A stretch of 64,000 nt of DNA from Chloropicon primus (GCA_023205875.1 CP060757.1:1396552-1460551), one strand, 5' to 3'. Counted from the stretch's first letter, positions 38,701 to 49,112 are shown. Notes: generated by a model not told the origin, from the letters alone. Translations and numbers: made by a program.

Positions 38701-41081
38701 ATACCGAACGGCGATGACAACATATACTTGCCGGTTCACTTCGGTCGTCTGATTGAGAACGCCACCAAGAAGTTCAAAATTTCTTTGAGCGAGCAAACAG
38801 ACCTGGATCCTCTCTACGTGATTCAGAAGATCAAAGAAATCGAGGAAAGTATCGAGGTTGTGAAGGGAGACGACGCCTTGAGTAAGCAAGCTCAAGAAAA
38901 TGCGACGACCCTGTTCAAAATGCACCTGAGGTCCACCTTTGCATCGAAGCAGGTCTGCAAGAAGTACAGGCTGTCGACAGAAGCATTCGACTGGCTTGCT
39001 GGTGAGATCAAGCAGAAATTCAACAAGGCTCTGGCTCACCCGGGCGAAAACATTGGTGTCATTGCGGCGCAGAGCATTGGGGAGCCCGCGACACAGGTAA
39101 GTCGGTATTCTTCTCTGACCCCACCCCCTCTCTGACGCTCGTGCTCGACGACACCTTCTCGACGGGCGGCGGACTGACTGATGAATTTTTTTTTGCCTCC
39201 TCCTCTCTGAAACAGATGACTTTGAACACTTTCCATTACGCCGGTGTGTCTGCCAAGAATGTGACCCTTGGAGTTCCTCGTTTGACAGAAATCATCAACA
39301 TTGCTAAGAATATCAAGACGCCTTCTCTGGCGATTTATCTTCTTGGGTCGGCTAGATCTGACAAGGACGAGGCCAAGTCTGTGCAGTGTGCGTTGGAGTG
39401 GACGACTCTGCACCATGTCACGAAGGCCACAGAGATTCACTACGATCCGGATGTTAAGGACACGTACATCGAGGAGGACCAGGAGTTTGTCAGGGCCTAC
39501 TTTGAGATGCCTGATGAGGACATCGAGGAAAGCCGGTTGTCGCCCTGGGTTTTGCGTATCGAACTCAACCGTGAAATGATGGTCGACAAGAACCTGACGA
39601 TGTCAGAGGTTGCCGAGCGTATCACGTCCGAGTTCTCCGATGACCTCACCTGCATATTCAGCGACGACAACGCCGACAAGCTGATTCTGAGAATTCGAAT
39701 CCTGAACGAGGAGATGGCAGGCGGTGAAGATTATGCCGCGGATGACGACCAGTTCTTGAGAAAGATTGAGGTCCACTTGTTGAACAAGCTCATTTTGCAG
39801 GGGGTTCCGGATATCAAGAAGGTGGCCCTTCGTAACACCAAGAGAACTTTCCCAGGCCAAGATGGCTATGATACCGAAGAGGAGTGGATGCTGGACACCG
39901 AGGGAATCAACCTTCTTGAGGTAATGTACCACCCAAGTGTGGACCACACGAGAACGACAAGTAACCACGTCCCAGAAATCGTGGAGGTCCTTGGTATCGA
40001 GGCAGGCAGGAACTCTCTGAAGCACGAGCTGAGGAGCGTGATCGAGTTTGACGGGTCTTATGTGAACTACCGCCACCTGGCCATTCTTTGCGATGTGATG
40101 ACCTACAGGGGTCACCTCATGGCTATCACGAGGCATGGAATCAACAGGCAGGACACGGGACCCCTCATGCGTTGCAGTTTCGAGGAGACTGTGGATATTC
40201 TGCTGGATGCTGCTGCATTCGGTGAAAGGGATGGCTTGGAAGGTGTGAGCGAGAACATCATGCTCGGCCAGCTTGCACCCGTGGGAACAGGTTCCTTTGG
40301 GGTGTTCCTGAATGAGACGATGTTGCAGGAAGCAGTGGAGCCTCTTTTCACGAGAGAGGAGTATGGCTTGGGTGTGGGGATGTCTCCAGGAAGGCAAACA
40401 CCGCATCATCAGACACCTTACGGTGCGATGAGTCCAGGAGGATTGATGAGTCCTGGGGGAGCTGGCCCAAGTCCTTGGACGGGGGTTCAGTTTTCTCCAA
40501 TGCAGAGTCCAGCAATGGGAGGGGCAAGCCCCAACTATAGCCCAACTTCACCGGGCTATTCCCCAACCTCACCTGCATACTCACCTACCTCACCTGCGTA
40601 CTCGCCTACGTCACCTGCATACTCGCCTACATCACCTGCATACTCGCCTACATCACCTGCATATTCGCCTACATCACCTGCATATTCGCCTACATCACCA
40701 GCATACTCACCCACCTCACCAGCATACTCACCCACCTCACCAGCATACTCACCCACCTCACCTGCATACTCACCCACCTCACCTGCATACTCACCCACCT
40801 CACCTGCATACTCACCCACCTCACCAGCATACTCACCCACCTCACCTGCATACTCACCCACCTCACCTGCATACTCACCTACCTCACCTGCATACTCACC
40901 CACCTCACCTGCGTACTCACCCACCTCCCCACAATACTCACCCACCTCACCACCGTACTCACCCACCTCCCCACAGTACTCACCCACCTCCCCACAGTAC
41001 TCACCCACCTCCCCACAGTACTCACCCACCTCCCCACAATACTCACCCTCTTCACCAAAATACTCACCATCAGACCCATAA
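35706..41081 (+). CDS. RPB1: RNA polymerase II largest subunit RPB1
   Basis: Three exons, 35706-35846, 35953-39096 and 39216-41081, give 1716 residues; introns are 106 and 119 nt and carry CTGAC. The N-terminal zinc clamp ([20 protein letters not shown], then CFSCSRILC), the switch/bridge regions and the catalytic loop [15 protein letters not shown] (D489, D491, D493 hold magnesium) are intact. GEPATQ joins [12 protein letters not shown] exactly across intron 2. The C-terminal domain is 25 heptads plus a final YSPSDP (40536-41078), mostly YSPTSPA. RPB1 is the mRNA-synthesising core of polymerase II in the nucleus. Codon use in 37-40 kb is less GC-biased than in neighbouring genes. Confidence 0.99.
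40536..41078 (+). repeat. RPB1: Coding 21-bp repeat: RPB1 C-terminal heptads
   Basis: 26 units of 21 bp: one YSPTSPG, 17 YSPTSPA, then Q, P, Q, Q, Q, Q variants, one YSPSSPK and a terminal YSPSDP. No unit has Ser at position 7. Neighbouring units are almost identical in nucleotide sequence (TACTCACCCACCTCACCTGCA type), pointing to recent expansion or homogenisation. Confidence 0.97.
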
Positions 41082-41975
41082 AGTAAAAAATAAAGATTTA
41101 GTTTCTGTTTTGGTAAAACATCCTATTAGCCTGTGTACGCTCCCTTCCCATCCAAGGCTTCGAACCATGGCCTCGGCGACAAGTTTCACGCCCATGCTTT
41201 CGGCCACCTTCCTCGCTCGCTGCGTTATTCTTTTTTGGGGCGTGAGGGAGAAGTAAAATCTTCCCTTCCCTTTTTCGCCCTTTCTGCTCTCTCGTCTTGG
41301 TGTTACAACTGTCCCCTGTATCCCCACACCACACAAAGATCCCCTGAACTCTACGATTACGATGACGATGACGATGATGGGACCTGGGACCTCACACCGG
41401 GTATCTCCACTGAAACTCCAAAGATGCTCATGATGGTCACGTGATAAGGGATCGTCGCCACAAGTCGGAAGGCAAACGAAGGGCTGGACCAAACTACAAG
41501 GACGAGGAGAAGGGTGTTGTGGGCAGGAAGACACGACACCGACACCAGTGACCACCATCACCAAGACGACGAGGAGACAACTCAATAGAGGAACACCGCA
41601 TTACGAGTGCTGGGTGTGGCGACGGTACGACTTACCACACGACGGCGAAGACGAGACGACCAAGGAGGAGACCAAGGGAAAGGGAAAGGCGGGAACTTGG
41701 GGGGAGAGCCGCGCTCCAAGGAGACAAGACATTGCAAAAGAGCTGGCAGACGACCGAGGGTGGTGCACTCGGGGCAGAAAGACAGACGGAACACACGGGA
41801 GCGGAGGCCTCCAAGGAGTGAGGAGAAGAGGAGAAGGATATCCTTGTCCCACCTCTGAGTTGTCGTGCCAACCTTCTAACGGCAGAACCCCAAGGAGAGC
41901 GGGGGACCTGCCGCAAGACCCTGTCCGAGTCCCGCGACTCTCGCAGAATAGAAGGACACGGCACGACACACGAAG
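41082..41975. other. Intergenic region, no gene seen
   Basis: 3' region of RPB1 and 5' region of the PDZ-RING gene. It includes an AATAAAG element right after the RPB1 stop (41089-41096), which may help polyadenylation, and a GATGAC repeat at 41360-41377. Open frames are present on both strands but none shows domain character. Confidence 0.55.
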
Positions 41976-42785
41976 ATGATTGAGCTGGGGACCATGCTCA
42001 TCCTCGGGGGGTGCCTCGTTTACAGCCTGTTCAACGCTCTGTTCTTCGTGTTTGTGTACTACCGCCGAAGGCAGCTGGAGAGGGAGGACGGGCTGTCGAT
42101 CGCTATGCACTCCCCCTCCAACTTGCTTTTCCAGAGCGTACAGTCCGGGTTCAACTTCCAGGTGGTCCCGATAGAGAAGCCCCTCTCGCACAACGCCTGG
42201 CTTCACCAGGTGGCGATGAAGCATCTGTGCACGTCAAACAAGCTCGTGGGGATCAAGTCGATCGACCCAGGGCTCGTGTGTCGGGCGGCGCCCACCACGA
42301 TCCAACCGGGGGACATCCTGCTCAGGATAAGGAATCTGCACGGGCCCTTCACGGACCTCAAGATGGTCACGAGGTTCTTCCACCAGAACAGGAAGTTCGA
42401 CACGCCCGTGCTCGTGTACCGCTTCGATCAAGAGTCTTGTAAAGGGGAAATACTGGACTTGGTGATCAAGCCATCCACCGAGCTGCTGAAAGCGACTTTC
42501 GAGAAGATGCCGGTGAAGACGGACAAGTGCCTCGTCGATGCGCTCAAGCCCAAGGCCGCCAAGCAGAAGGACGAGGTCTACGTCCTGAATAAGCACCAAG
42601 CTCCCGACGAGTTGGACGAGAACTTTGAGAATACCTGTGGGATCTGCTTTGAGAACTATCCGAACGCCATCTTGCACCCATGCAAGCACAGGATCTGCGT
42701 GAACTGCCACAATCAGATGTATGTCAAGAGCTGCCCCTACTGCAGGGAGCCCATCAAACGGTGCCAGTACGAGCTCCTGATATAG
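41976..42785 (+). CDS. Membrane-anchored PDZ-like plus RING-finger protein
   Basis: 269 residues. An N-terminal membrane segment (MLILGGCLVYSLFNALFFVF) is followed by a basic stop-transfer YYRRRQ. Residues about 85-155 read like a PDZ domain: LVGIKSIDPGLVCRAAP, TTIQPGDILLRIRNLHGPF and a final VLVYRF strand. The C-terminus is a C3HC4-type RING: CGICFENYPNAILHPCKHR, CVNCHNQM and CPYCREPI. A RING this clear suggests E3 ubiquitin ligase activity facing the cytosol. RING plus PDZ occurs in animal LNX proteins, but in the opposite order and without the anchor, so this looks like a separate architecture. The PDZ call rests on pattern only. Confidence 0.75.
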   Translation: MIELGTMLILGGCLVYSLFNALFFVFVYYRRRQLEREDGLSIAMHSPSNLLFQSVQSGFNFQVVPIEKPLSHNAWLHQVAMKHLCTSNKLVGIKSIDPGLVCRAAPTTIQPGDILLRIRNLHGPFTDLKMVTRFFHQNRKFDTPVLVYRFDQESCKGEILDLVIKPSTELLKATFEKMPVKTDKCLVDALKPKAAKQKDEVYVLNKHQAPDELDENFENTCGICFENYPNAILHPCKHRICVNCHNQMYVKSCPYCREPIKRCQYELLI

Positions 42786-42877
42786 TTCTCTGTATGTATA
42801 CGAGTATTGTTGCATGTATCAATAAACACAGAATAAACTTCACTGACCTGTGTAAAAACAGAAACAGATTATATATC

Positions 42878-45067
42878 TTATAGTTTCTCGAGTCCTTTGA
42901 GGCACGAAAGGAGGTCCTTCTGGTGCGCTTTGGTCTTCTGCGTCCTCTTCAAGTACGCCGACGAAGCCTTCACCAGACCCTCTTTGTCCAGGCACCCTTC
43001 GCCCTTGAAGCCGAAGACAACCTTGTTCACGTCATCCTCCGTTCGTACGCAGAACAGGTTGCTAAAGGCAGTCTTCAGCGTCTCCGCCGCTTGCGCGAAG
43101 GCGTTGTTCGATCTCGACACGACGTTCACGGCCATTAATCCAGTGTCGGCGAGTATCCCAGAAACGCCCTTGAGGAAGTCCACCTCCAGAAACTCCTTGG
43201 GGGGGCACGAGATGCTTTCCGAGGAGCTTCCAGAGGCGTCTATGACGACCACGTCGAATTTTGATTGCTCCTGGCCTCCTTCAAGCGAGGAACGATAGTC
43301 CCTGATGTATTTCAATCCATCCCCAACCAAGGACCTGAGGTCCCCCGTCTCCTCGAAGCCAAAGTAGTCCTTCGCGAGTCCCTCCACCACGGGATCCAGC
43401 TCCACGACGGTGACGTCGGCTGAGAACTGTTGGGATATGAACATTGGAAGTCCACCGCCACCCAGGCCCACCAGGAGGACTCTTAGCTTTCCCGCAGTTT
43501 TTTTGCCCACTCCACTGCCTCCCAGGCAGACCCCCGCGGAGATCGGGAGGTGGTAGTCGCACGAGAGGAACGAGTGGTCGATCCCTTTGTCAGGGTTCGT
43601 GAGCAGAGCCTCACTTTGAATCAGATTGCTGGACTTCAAGAATATCATCCTTCTGAAACTCTTCGACTTTTTGCCCTCCTGCAACGTCACGTCTTCGACG
43701 ACCACGTCGCCGTTCAGGTCAGAGGTGCACTTGTGGATGCACTCCCTCTGCCCCAGGCCCTCCTGGATCGTCAAGTAGGGAACCTTGACTTTGCCGTCCC
43801 TGCACGTTGCCTGGGCCAACTCTGTGACCCATGGCGAGAGCTCTGCTTGGATTTCCTCCATTGTTCCATAGGGTTGCCCCCTCTCTAGCGACACTATGAT
43901 TAGCCTGAGCACGCCGCAGCCGCTCAAAAGCTCCTTCTGACCCTCCCCCGAGCTGAAGAGCCACTCGTGCTCACGACCCTGGGGCACGAGGAACACGGCA
44001 CAGGGCTTCTGCTCCCCCCCCTTCTCCTCCAGATCGAGCACCACGGCGCGGAAGCGGGGTGCTGTGTTCGCTCTCAAGAAGACCGCCTGGCTCGGGATGT
44101 CCTGGGGAAGGTCCAGGGCGATCCTCTGCCCCGCGCGAATATCAGAGAGGGACCTCCTCAAGTCATTTGCGTGATTCCTCCTCTTTAAGACCTCCTGGTA
44201 CCGCTCCTTCGCAGCTTCCTTCCACCGCGTCACCTGCGCCCTCGTCTGCTTCATTTGTTCCGTCTCCTTGCTTCCACCGCGCGCCTTCCCGTAGGTCTTG
44301 AAGTCAAACTCGAGGTCCAGAATCGGAACCTCCTTGCCCTCACCCGCGTCCTCCTTGGTGGCCACGATAGCGAAGGGTTGCCAGGGCGAGTCCCTCATGT
44401 CCCGCGTCGCTGGTATCGAGTGAACCCTGAGCTTCCATCCGCTCCCCCCCTCGCTCAGCGCCGAGAAGGAATCCAAGATGGTCTCCATCACGTGCTCCTG
44501 CGCCAAGGTCACGATCACGTACGCCCTGGGGCCCACCTCGAGGCCTCGGGCTTTGGCCTCGGAGTCAGCGTCAGTCGCCTTCGTTTCGCACAGAACTCTC
44601 TTTACCTCCTGCAGAAACTTTTTCCCTGAGGCGGTCCCTTCCTCGTCCTCCGCGTCACCCATGAGCGCGTCGAGGGAGCCCTTGTCCACCACAACGTCGA
44701 AGGACCCGTCCTCGAAAGACCTCAGGTCCGTCATGTCCATCACCTTCCAACGCATTTTGGGTCGCGACCTGACGTTCTGCATCAGCATCTCCCTCACGCA
44801 CGTCTCGCTGAAGTCGACGTTGACGATTTGCTCGAAGCCCGCGTCGTACAGGTCGCCGCTCAGGCACGAGTTTCCACAACCCGGAACCAGGATCCTTGCC
44901 TCCGGTTTCCCTAGGGTCGCCCTGAGGAGGGGTCCCAATGTCGTCCAGTCGCCATACCACTCGAAGGCCTTCCCCTCCCGCGCCACGAAGAAACCCTCCC
45001 AGAACTTGCGGGTTCTGAAGTCACTGTACTCGTCGGGCACCAGGGCGCTCGCTCCCCCCGTCATCAC
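42878..45067 (-). CDS. METTL13: METTL13-like dual methyltransferase (eEF1A methyltransferase family)
   Basis: 729 residues, one exon. The N-terminal methyltransferase domain has ARILVPGCGNSCLSGDLYDA (SAM motif I), NVDFSETCVREM and SFDVVVDKGSLDALMGD, which is the METTL13/EEF1AKNMT signature. The C-terminal domain resembles spermidine synthase: RVLLVGLGGGGLPMFISQQF, VTVVELDPVVEGLAKDYFGF and FDVVVIDASG. In animals the two domains methylate lysine 55 and the N-terminal glycine of translation factor eEF1A; both domains are present here, so both activities are plausible. The start follows the first in-frame Met of the conserved block. Location is probably cytosolic. Confidence 0.9.
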   Translation of the reverse strand: MMTGGASALVPDEYSDFRTRKFWEGFFVAREGKAFEWYGDWTTLGPLLRATLGKPEARILVPGCGNSCLSGDLYDAGFEQIVNVDFSETCVREMLMQNVRSRPKMRWKVMDMTDLRSFEDGSFDVVVDKGSLDALMGDAEDEEGTASGKKFLQEVKRVLCETKATDADSEAKARGLEVGPRAYVIVTLAQEHVMETILDSFSALSEGGSGWKLRVHSIPATRDMRDSPWQPFAIVATKEDAGEGKEVPILDLEFDFKTYGKARGGSKETEQMKQTRAQVTRWKEAAKERYQEVLKRRNHANDLRRSLSDIRAGQRIALDLPQDIPSQAVFLRANTAPRFRAVVLDLEEKGGEQKPCAVFLVPQGREHEWLFSSGEGQKELLSGCGVLRLIIVSLERGQPYGTMEEIQAELSPWVTELAQATCRDGKVKVPYLTIQEGLGQRECIHKCTSDLNGDVVVEDVTLQEGKKSKSFRRMIFLKSSNLIQSEALLTNPDKGIDHSFLSCDYHLPISAGVCLGGSGVGKKTAGKLRVLLVGLGGGGLPMFISQQFSADVTVVELDPVVEGLAKDYFGFEETGDLRSLVGDGLKYIRDYRSSLEGGQEQSKFDVVVIDASGSSSESISCPPKEFLEVDFLKGVSGILADTGLMAVNVVSRSNNAFAQAAETLKTAFSNLFCVRTEDDVNKVVFGFKGEGCLDKEGLVKASSAYLKRTQKTKAHQKDLLSCLKGLEKL

Positions 45068-45274
45068 GACACCACAACGCCCTTCCTTCTCTCCCTCTCT
45101 CTCTCTCTCCCTCTGCGCCTCGAGCCGCCTCCAGGGCGTTGCAGGTTTGGGGAACGAGGGGAACGAGGGGAGGAGGATGGTGGAGGTGGATTACGTTACG
45201 ATGGAGGAAGGGGGAGAGGGGATGGAGGGGGGGTGTGGGAACACGCACCAAGGGATTGAAAACTTTAGGATTGT

Positions 45275-46161
45275 TCACCAATCTTTTCTCCTCCTCTCTT
45301 TCTTTTTCATCGAGTGCTTCTTCTTCTTGTCCAGCCGCTTCTCGTTGGCCTGCCTGAGCTTCTTCTTCATCTTCTTCTCCTTCACGGGGTTGGACTCGAT
45401 GGGGAGCAAGGAAGTCACCGCATCGTCCAGGAACCGCTGCATCTTCGCCATGGCGTCCTCCAAGTTCTTCTTCTGCGTCCTGTGCTTGGTCGACGACACG
45501 ACCAGCTCCCCTTCCTTGTTGATTCGATTCTTCTCCTGATGGGTGGCGACATGGAACGAGCAAAAGAGAAGAAGCACCAGGTCCCGTTAGCAACTGTCCC
45601 GAGGGCGTCTTCCCTCGTGCACTCCCGTCGACGGCTTACCTTTCGCATGACCTGCCTCTTGACCTGCGGCGGGATCCAATCCTGCCGGTCGAGGTCCAGC
45701 CTTACATCTGCCTTGGTGTTCACCTTGTTCACGTTCTGACCTCCCGCGCCCCCCGACCGGATGAACTTGACCTCCACGTCCTCTCGCGTCACTGGCCTCA
45801 CGTTGTACACGCCCCTCTCGATCTCCTCCTCCTCCTCCTCCCCTTCCCTTTCCTCCGGACCCTCCGTCGAAGCGACCCCCGTCGACAAGTTCGCTCGCAG
45901 AGGAGTTGGCCCGGCCGTCCTCGCACTGCTCGCCATCAGTCGCCCCCAGGAGCATTGCCTGAGCCCCAGCCCCAGCCCCAGCCCCAGCCCCCCTTCCCTC
46001 GTCCCAGTCCCAGTCGCAGGTTCCCCCCTTCCCGTTCCCCTCGTCGTCCTGGTCCTCGCCCCCTCGCGTCCTCCCCCAAGTGCCTGCGTGTATTTGTTCC
46101 TCCAGTATTGTAGTGACCCCATCGCCACCCTCCCCACCCTCCTCGCCCCACTTCCCCTCAT
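45275..46161 (-). CDS. ICT1: ICT1/ArfB-type peptidyl-tRNA hydrolase, organellar
   Basis: Exons 46161-45640 and 45535-45275 (104-nt intron), phase 0, give 260 residues. Residues 1-100 are Arg/Gly/Thr-rich and include a Gly-Leu repeat (GLGLGLGLGL), fitting an organelle presequence. The domain starts with VTREDVEVKFIRSGGAGGQN: the GGQ that hydrolyses the peptidyl-tRNA ester, followed by VNKVNTKADVRLD. The C-terminal tail is very Lys-rich (KKMKKKLRQANEKRLDKKKK), as in ICT1/ArfB, which insert it into the empty mRNA channel of stalled ribosomes. It lacks the codon-recognition domains of RF1/2. The intron is one of two without CTGAC; it has CTAAC. Divergent with GatA, 270 bp apart. Confidence 0.88.
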
Positions 46162-46430
46162 CCTCCTCCTCCTCCCCCAAGGCGCAGGCGCAGACTCCTG
46201 GCTCCCTTTTTACTTTTTCACTCGTCCTCCACGATAAGGTTTTATCCAAAACGAGAGGAGGAGACGAGCGGAGAGCGGAAGACCAAGACCAAGACCAAGG
46301 GAGGGGCAGAGGGAGGGGGCTGGGTCTCTGTCTCTGTCTGTGGGGCTGTGGAGTGGGCTGCCTGGGGGGGAACCCTTCCCTTCACGAAGGCGTGTCCCTT
46401 TGGTGGGGAACAAGGCGAGACCAGGGGAAG

Positions 46431-48203
46431 ATGGATTCGGTGAGCCTGGGGCTGAGGAGGACGAGGTGGAGGGCGAGGCTATGGAGCACGACGACCAGGA
46501 AGGTGAGGTATGGATCGAGGGCGTACGCAGCGGGGAGGACGGACTTGGGGCGAGAGATCCTCGTCGGGGGGGAGACATCCTCTTCGGCGACGTCCTCCTC
46601 GATTGGGCGAGTCACTCGGCTGGTGGCCGAGGAGGGGGTGACCTGCGAGGAGGTTGCCAATGCGCAGCTGCAGCAGATTCACAAGCTCGAGCCGAGGCTG
46701 CGCAGCTTCATGCCGAACCCTTTGGCGGGAGGGGCGTCCGTCTCGGAGCGAGTGCTTGAGGAGGCCAGGGGTCTGGACCGGCGCCTCAAGTCCCTGACGG
46801 CGGCGGAGAGGAGGACCCGGTTCCCCCTCGCCGGCGTCTGCCTCGCGGTGAAGGACAACATCTGCGTGAAGGGCTGGAAGGCCACGGCGGGAAGCATGAG
46901 CCTGTCGGACTACGTCCCCCCCCAGGACGCCACGGTCGTCGAGGCGCTGAAGCGGAAGGGGTGCCTGGTGGTGGGAAAGACGCTGTGCGACGAGTTTGGC
47001 ATGGGTTCCACGACGGAGTCCTCCGCCAGCCAGGGCGACGGGCGGGCGCACGCCCAAGGGCAAGAGCCTTGGTCGACGAGGAACCCGTGGGACGTGCTGC
47101 GGGTGCCCGGGGGGTCGAGCGGCGGAAGCGCGGCCGCCGTGAGCGCCAGGCAGTGCACCGTGGCCCTGGGGACGGACACCGGGGGGAGTGTCAGGCAGCC
47201 TGCCTCCTTCTGCGGGGTGGTGGGCCTGAAGCCCACCTACGGGAGGGTGAGCCGATTCGGCATCATCGCTTACGCGAGCTCCTTGGACGTTCCGGGGTGC
47301 ATGGGGCCTACCGTCAGCGACTGCGCGGCAATGCTCGACCACATCGCGGGCCAAGATCCTTTGGACGCGTCTTCGGCTGCCACTCCCCTTCCGCCCTCCC
47401 TTCCCGCGGGCTACCTGCACCAGGCGACGGAGGGGGGCGAGAACGCCAGGCCCCTGGAGGGCCTCAGGGTCGGCGTGGTCGCCCAAACGATGCAAGAGGA
47501 CGGGAGGCTAGACGACAGGGTGCTCGGGGTGATGAACGACTCGCTGGACAAGCTGAGGGAACTGGGGTGCGTGGTCGAGATGGTGGACGTGCCAACCTTC
47601 GACCTGGGTTTGCCTGCCTACTATATTACTGCAGCGTCCGAGGCCAGCAGCAACCTGTCGAGGTACGACGGGCTCAGGTACCCCAACAAGGGGGGCGACT
47701 CCTCCCAAAGCAAAGCCTTGGACGCTTCCCTGATGGAGGCGATATCCGGGAACCGAGGCCACCTGCTGGGGGATGAGCCTCTGAGGAGAATCCTGATGGG
47801 CACCTACACCCTCTCGGAGGGCTACGGCGATGCCTTGTACAAGAAGGCCCAGGTGGTGAGGAAGAAGGTGCAGGGCGATATGCTGGCCCAGCTCGGGAAG
47901 CACGACGTGCTGCTGACGCCCACCGCCCCGACGCCCGCCTACAGAGCCGACGACAAGTCGCTGCTGGACCCGCTGCAGATGTACCTCGGGGACGTGATGA
48001 CGGTGAACGTGAACCTGGCCGGGTTCCCGGCCATCTCGGTGCCAGCAGGGCTGGTGGACGATCAGGACGGAGGGGGCAAGCTGCCCGTGGGAGTACAGTT
48101 CATCGGCGGTCCCTTCGAGGAGGCGAAGATATTGAGGGTCGCGCACTTCTTCGAACGCAGCGCGAAGATCGACACGGTGCCGCCGATGTGCTTGGAAAGC
48201 TAA
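46431..48203 (+). CDS. GATA: Glutamyl-tRNA(Gln) amidotransferase subunit A
   Basis: 590 residues from ATG 46431. The amidase-signature triad is visible: K141 (LAVKDNICVKGW), the cis-Ser in GGSSGGSA (S229/S230) and the nucleophile S253 (TDTGGSVRQPASFCG). GVVGLKPTYGRVSRFGIIAY and SLDVPGCMGPTVSD are GatA hallmarks. GatA releases ammonia from glutamine so that GatB can convert Glu-tRNA(Gln) to Gln-tRNA(Gln). The first 55 residues (RRTRWRARLWSTTTRKVRYG) look like an organelle presequence, consistent with mitochondrial and/or plastid translation. Its divergent neighbour ICT1 acts on the same process. No intron. Confidence 0.95.
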   Translation: MDSVSLGLRRTRWRARLWSTTTRKVRYGSRAYAAGRTDLGREILVGGETSSSATSSSIGRVTRLVAEEGVTCEEVANAQLQQIHKLEPRLRSFMPNPLAGGASVSERVLEEARGLDRRLKSLTAAERRTRFPLAGVCLAVKDNICVKGWKATAGSMSLSDYVPPQDATVVEALKRKGCLVVGKTLCDEFGMGSTTESSASQGDGRAHAQGQEPWSTRNPWDVLRVPGGSSGGSAAAVSARQCTVALGTDTGGSVRQPASFCGVVGLKPTYGRVSRFGIIAYASSLDVPGCMGPTVSDCAAMLDHIAGQDPLDASSAATPLPPSLPAGYLHQATEGGENARPLEGLRVGVVAQTMQEDGRLDDRVLGVMNDSLDKLRELGCVVEMVDVPTFDLGLPAYYITAASEASSNLSRYDGLRYPNKGGDSSQSKALDASLMEAISGNRGHLLGDEPLRRILMGTYTLSEGYGDALYKKAQVVRKKVQGDMLAQLGKHDVLLTPTAPTPAYRADDKSLLDPLQMYLGDVMTVNVNLAGFPAISVPAGLVDDQDGGGKLPVGVQFIGGPFEEAKILRVAHFFERSAKIDTVPPMCLES

Positions 48204-48287
48204 AAAAAAAGGTTATTATTTGTTGCACCGTGTGTCTGAAAGAAAGTAAAAACCTTGTCGTGAAAACCTTGTCTTGCGGAGAGCTTG

Positions 48288-48713
48288 TTACTTTTTGGGA
48301 ACCGGCACCCCTTGCACGACGGCCGGCGGAGGCGGCGGGATGCTTTGGATGGGCGGGGCCACCGTCTGCACGGGCTTCATGCACGGGTTGACCTGCGTGG
48401 CGCCCCTGTTCTTCAGCTCCCTCGCTTCCTGGCAGAGCGCGCACCTGATGCACCAGAAGTGAGTGCAGCAGTCCCCGCACGGCTCCGCCTTGAGCCCGTA
48501 GGTGGTCCTTATGTTCTGCCTCGACTGGTACGAGAGGCACGGCAGGAAGCACGGGCAGAAGACGCGGAGCCAGAAGAAAGCGCAGCAGTCCGGCATGAAC
48601 TGGCCGATCCCCTCGATCTTCTCCTTGTTCTGCCCGTACAGGACGGAGGGCACCCACCACCCGATGCAGCACGACTCGCAGTCTGACGTGCAGTCACATA
48701 TCCCACTTGACAC
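48288..48713 (-). CDS. PLAC8-family cysteine-rich protein
   Basis: 141 residues with about 19 cysteines. The N-terminal GICDCTSDCESCCIGWW and the later CALCQEARELKNRG match the PLAC8 (cornifelin/PCR) family, which includes plant cadmium-resistance and fruit-weight proteins, usually small plasma-membrane proteins. The middle CCAFFWLRVFCPCFLPCLSY is hydrophobic enough to be membrane-embedded. The C-terminus is Pro-rich (SIPPPPPAVVQGVPVPKK). The function in this organism is unknown. The stop lies about 85 bp from the convergent GatA stop. Two other small Cys/Pro-rich minus-strand genes follow within 3.5 kb. Confidence 0.8.
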   Translation of the reverse strand: MSSGICDCTSDCESCCIGWWVPSVLYGQNKEKIEGIGQFMPDCCAFFWLRVFCPCFLPCLSYQSRQNIRTTYGLKAEPCGDCCTHFWCIRCALCQEARELKNRGATQVNPCMKPVQTVAPPIQSIPPPPPAVVQGVPVPKK

Positions 48714-49112
48714 AGGTTACGGTTACGCACGAGTCGACAAGTCGTGGGGGAGCGTTATCAGTAACGGTTGTTCTGACGGAGGTTTCTGCGTTTTTCTTCC
48801 CCTTACCTGGACCACTTTTGCTCTTCCTGTTGCGCCATCGTCCACGTCCTTTGGTTGACGACCACGACCTGTTGGTACCCGTTTCCGATGAGAGTGTACC
48901 CCAACCCCTGGTTCATGCACACCCACCACACCTGGCTCTTCCTCTTCTCCTTCTCTTCTTTTGTGTTCGGCGCCCCAGACAAGCGTTATCTTATCGATAA
49001 TCAATAGGGTTTGGGTTATAGATATTTTTTGAGAGCAGAGAGCGGCGACAAGGCGAGGGGGAAGAAGATCGAGAACGAGAACGAGAACGAGAACGACAAG
49101 GAGAAGGAGAGA
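48714..49112. promoter_or_regulatory. Divergent 5' region PLAC8/GST
   Basis: 400 bp between divergent start codons. It contains a telomere-like TAGGGTTTGGGTTA patch (49004-49017) and a GAGAAC hexamer run (49070-49096) just upstream of the GST start. No gene. Confidence 0.5.

Noticed and set aside
40556-41029. Regular GEVGEYA-type repeat protein on the minus strand
   Set aside because: Antisense reading of the RPB1 heptad repeats; any 21-bp repeat gives such a frame.
40536-41078. CRISPR-like array
   Set aside because: The repeats are contiguous 21-mers without spacers and encode the Pol II tail.
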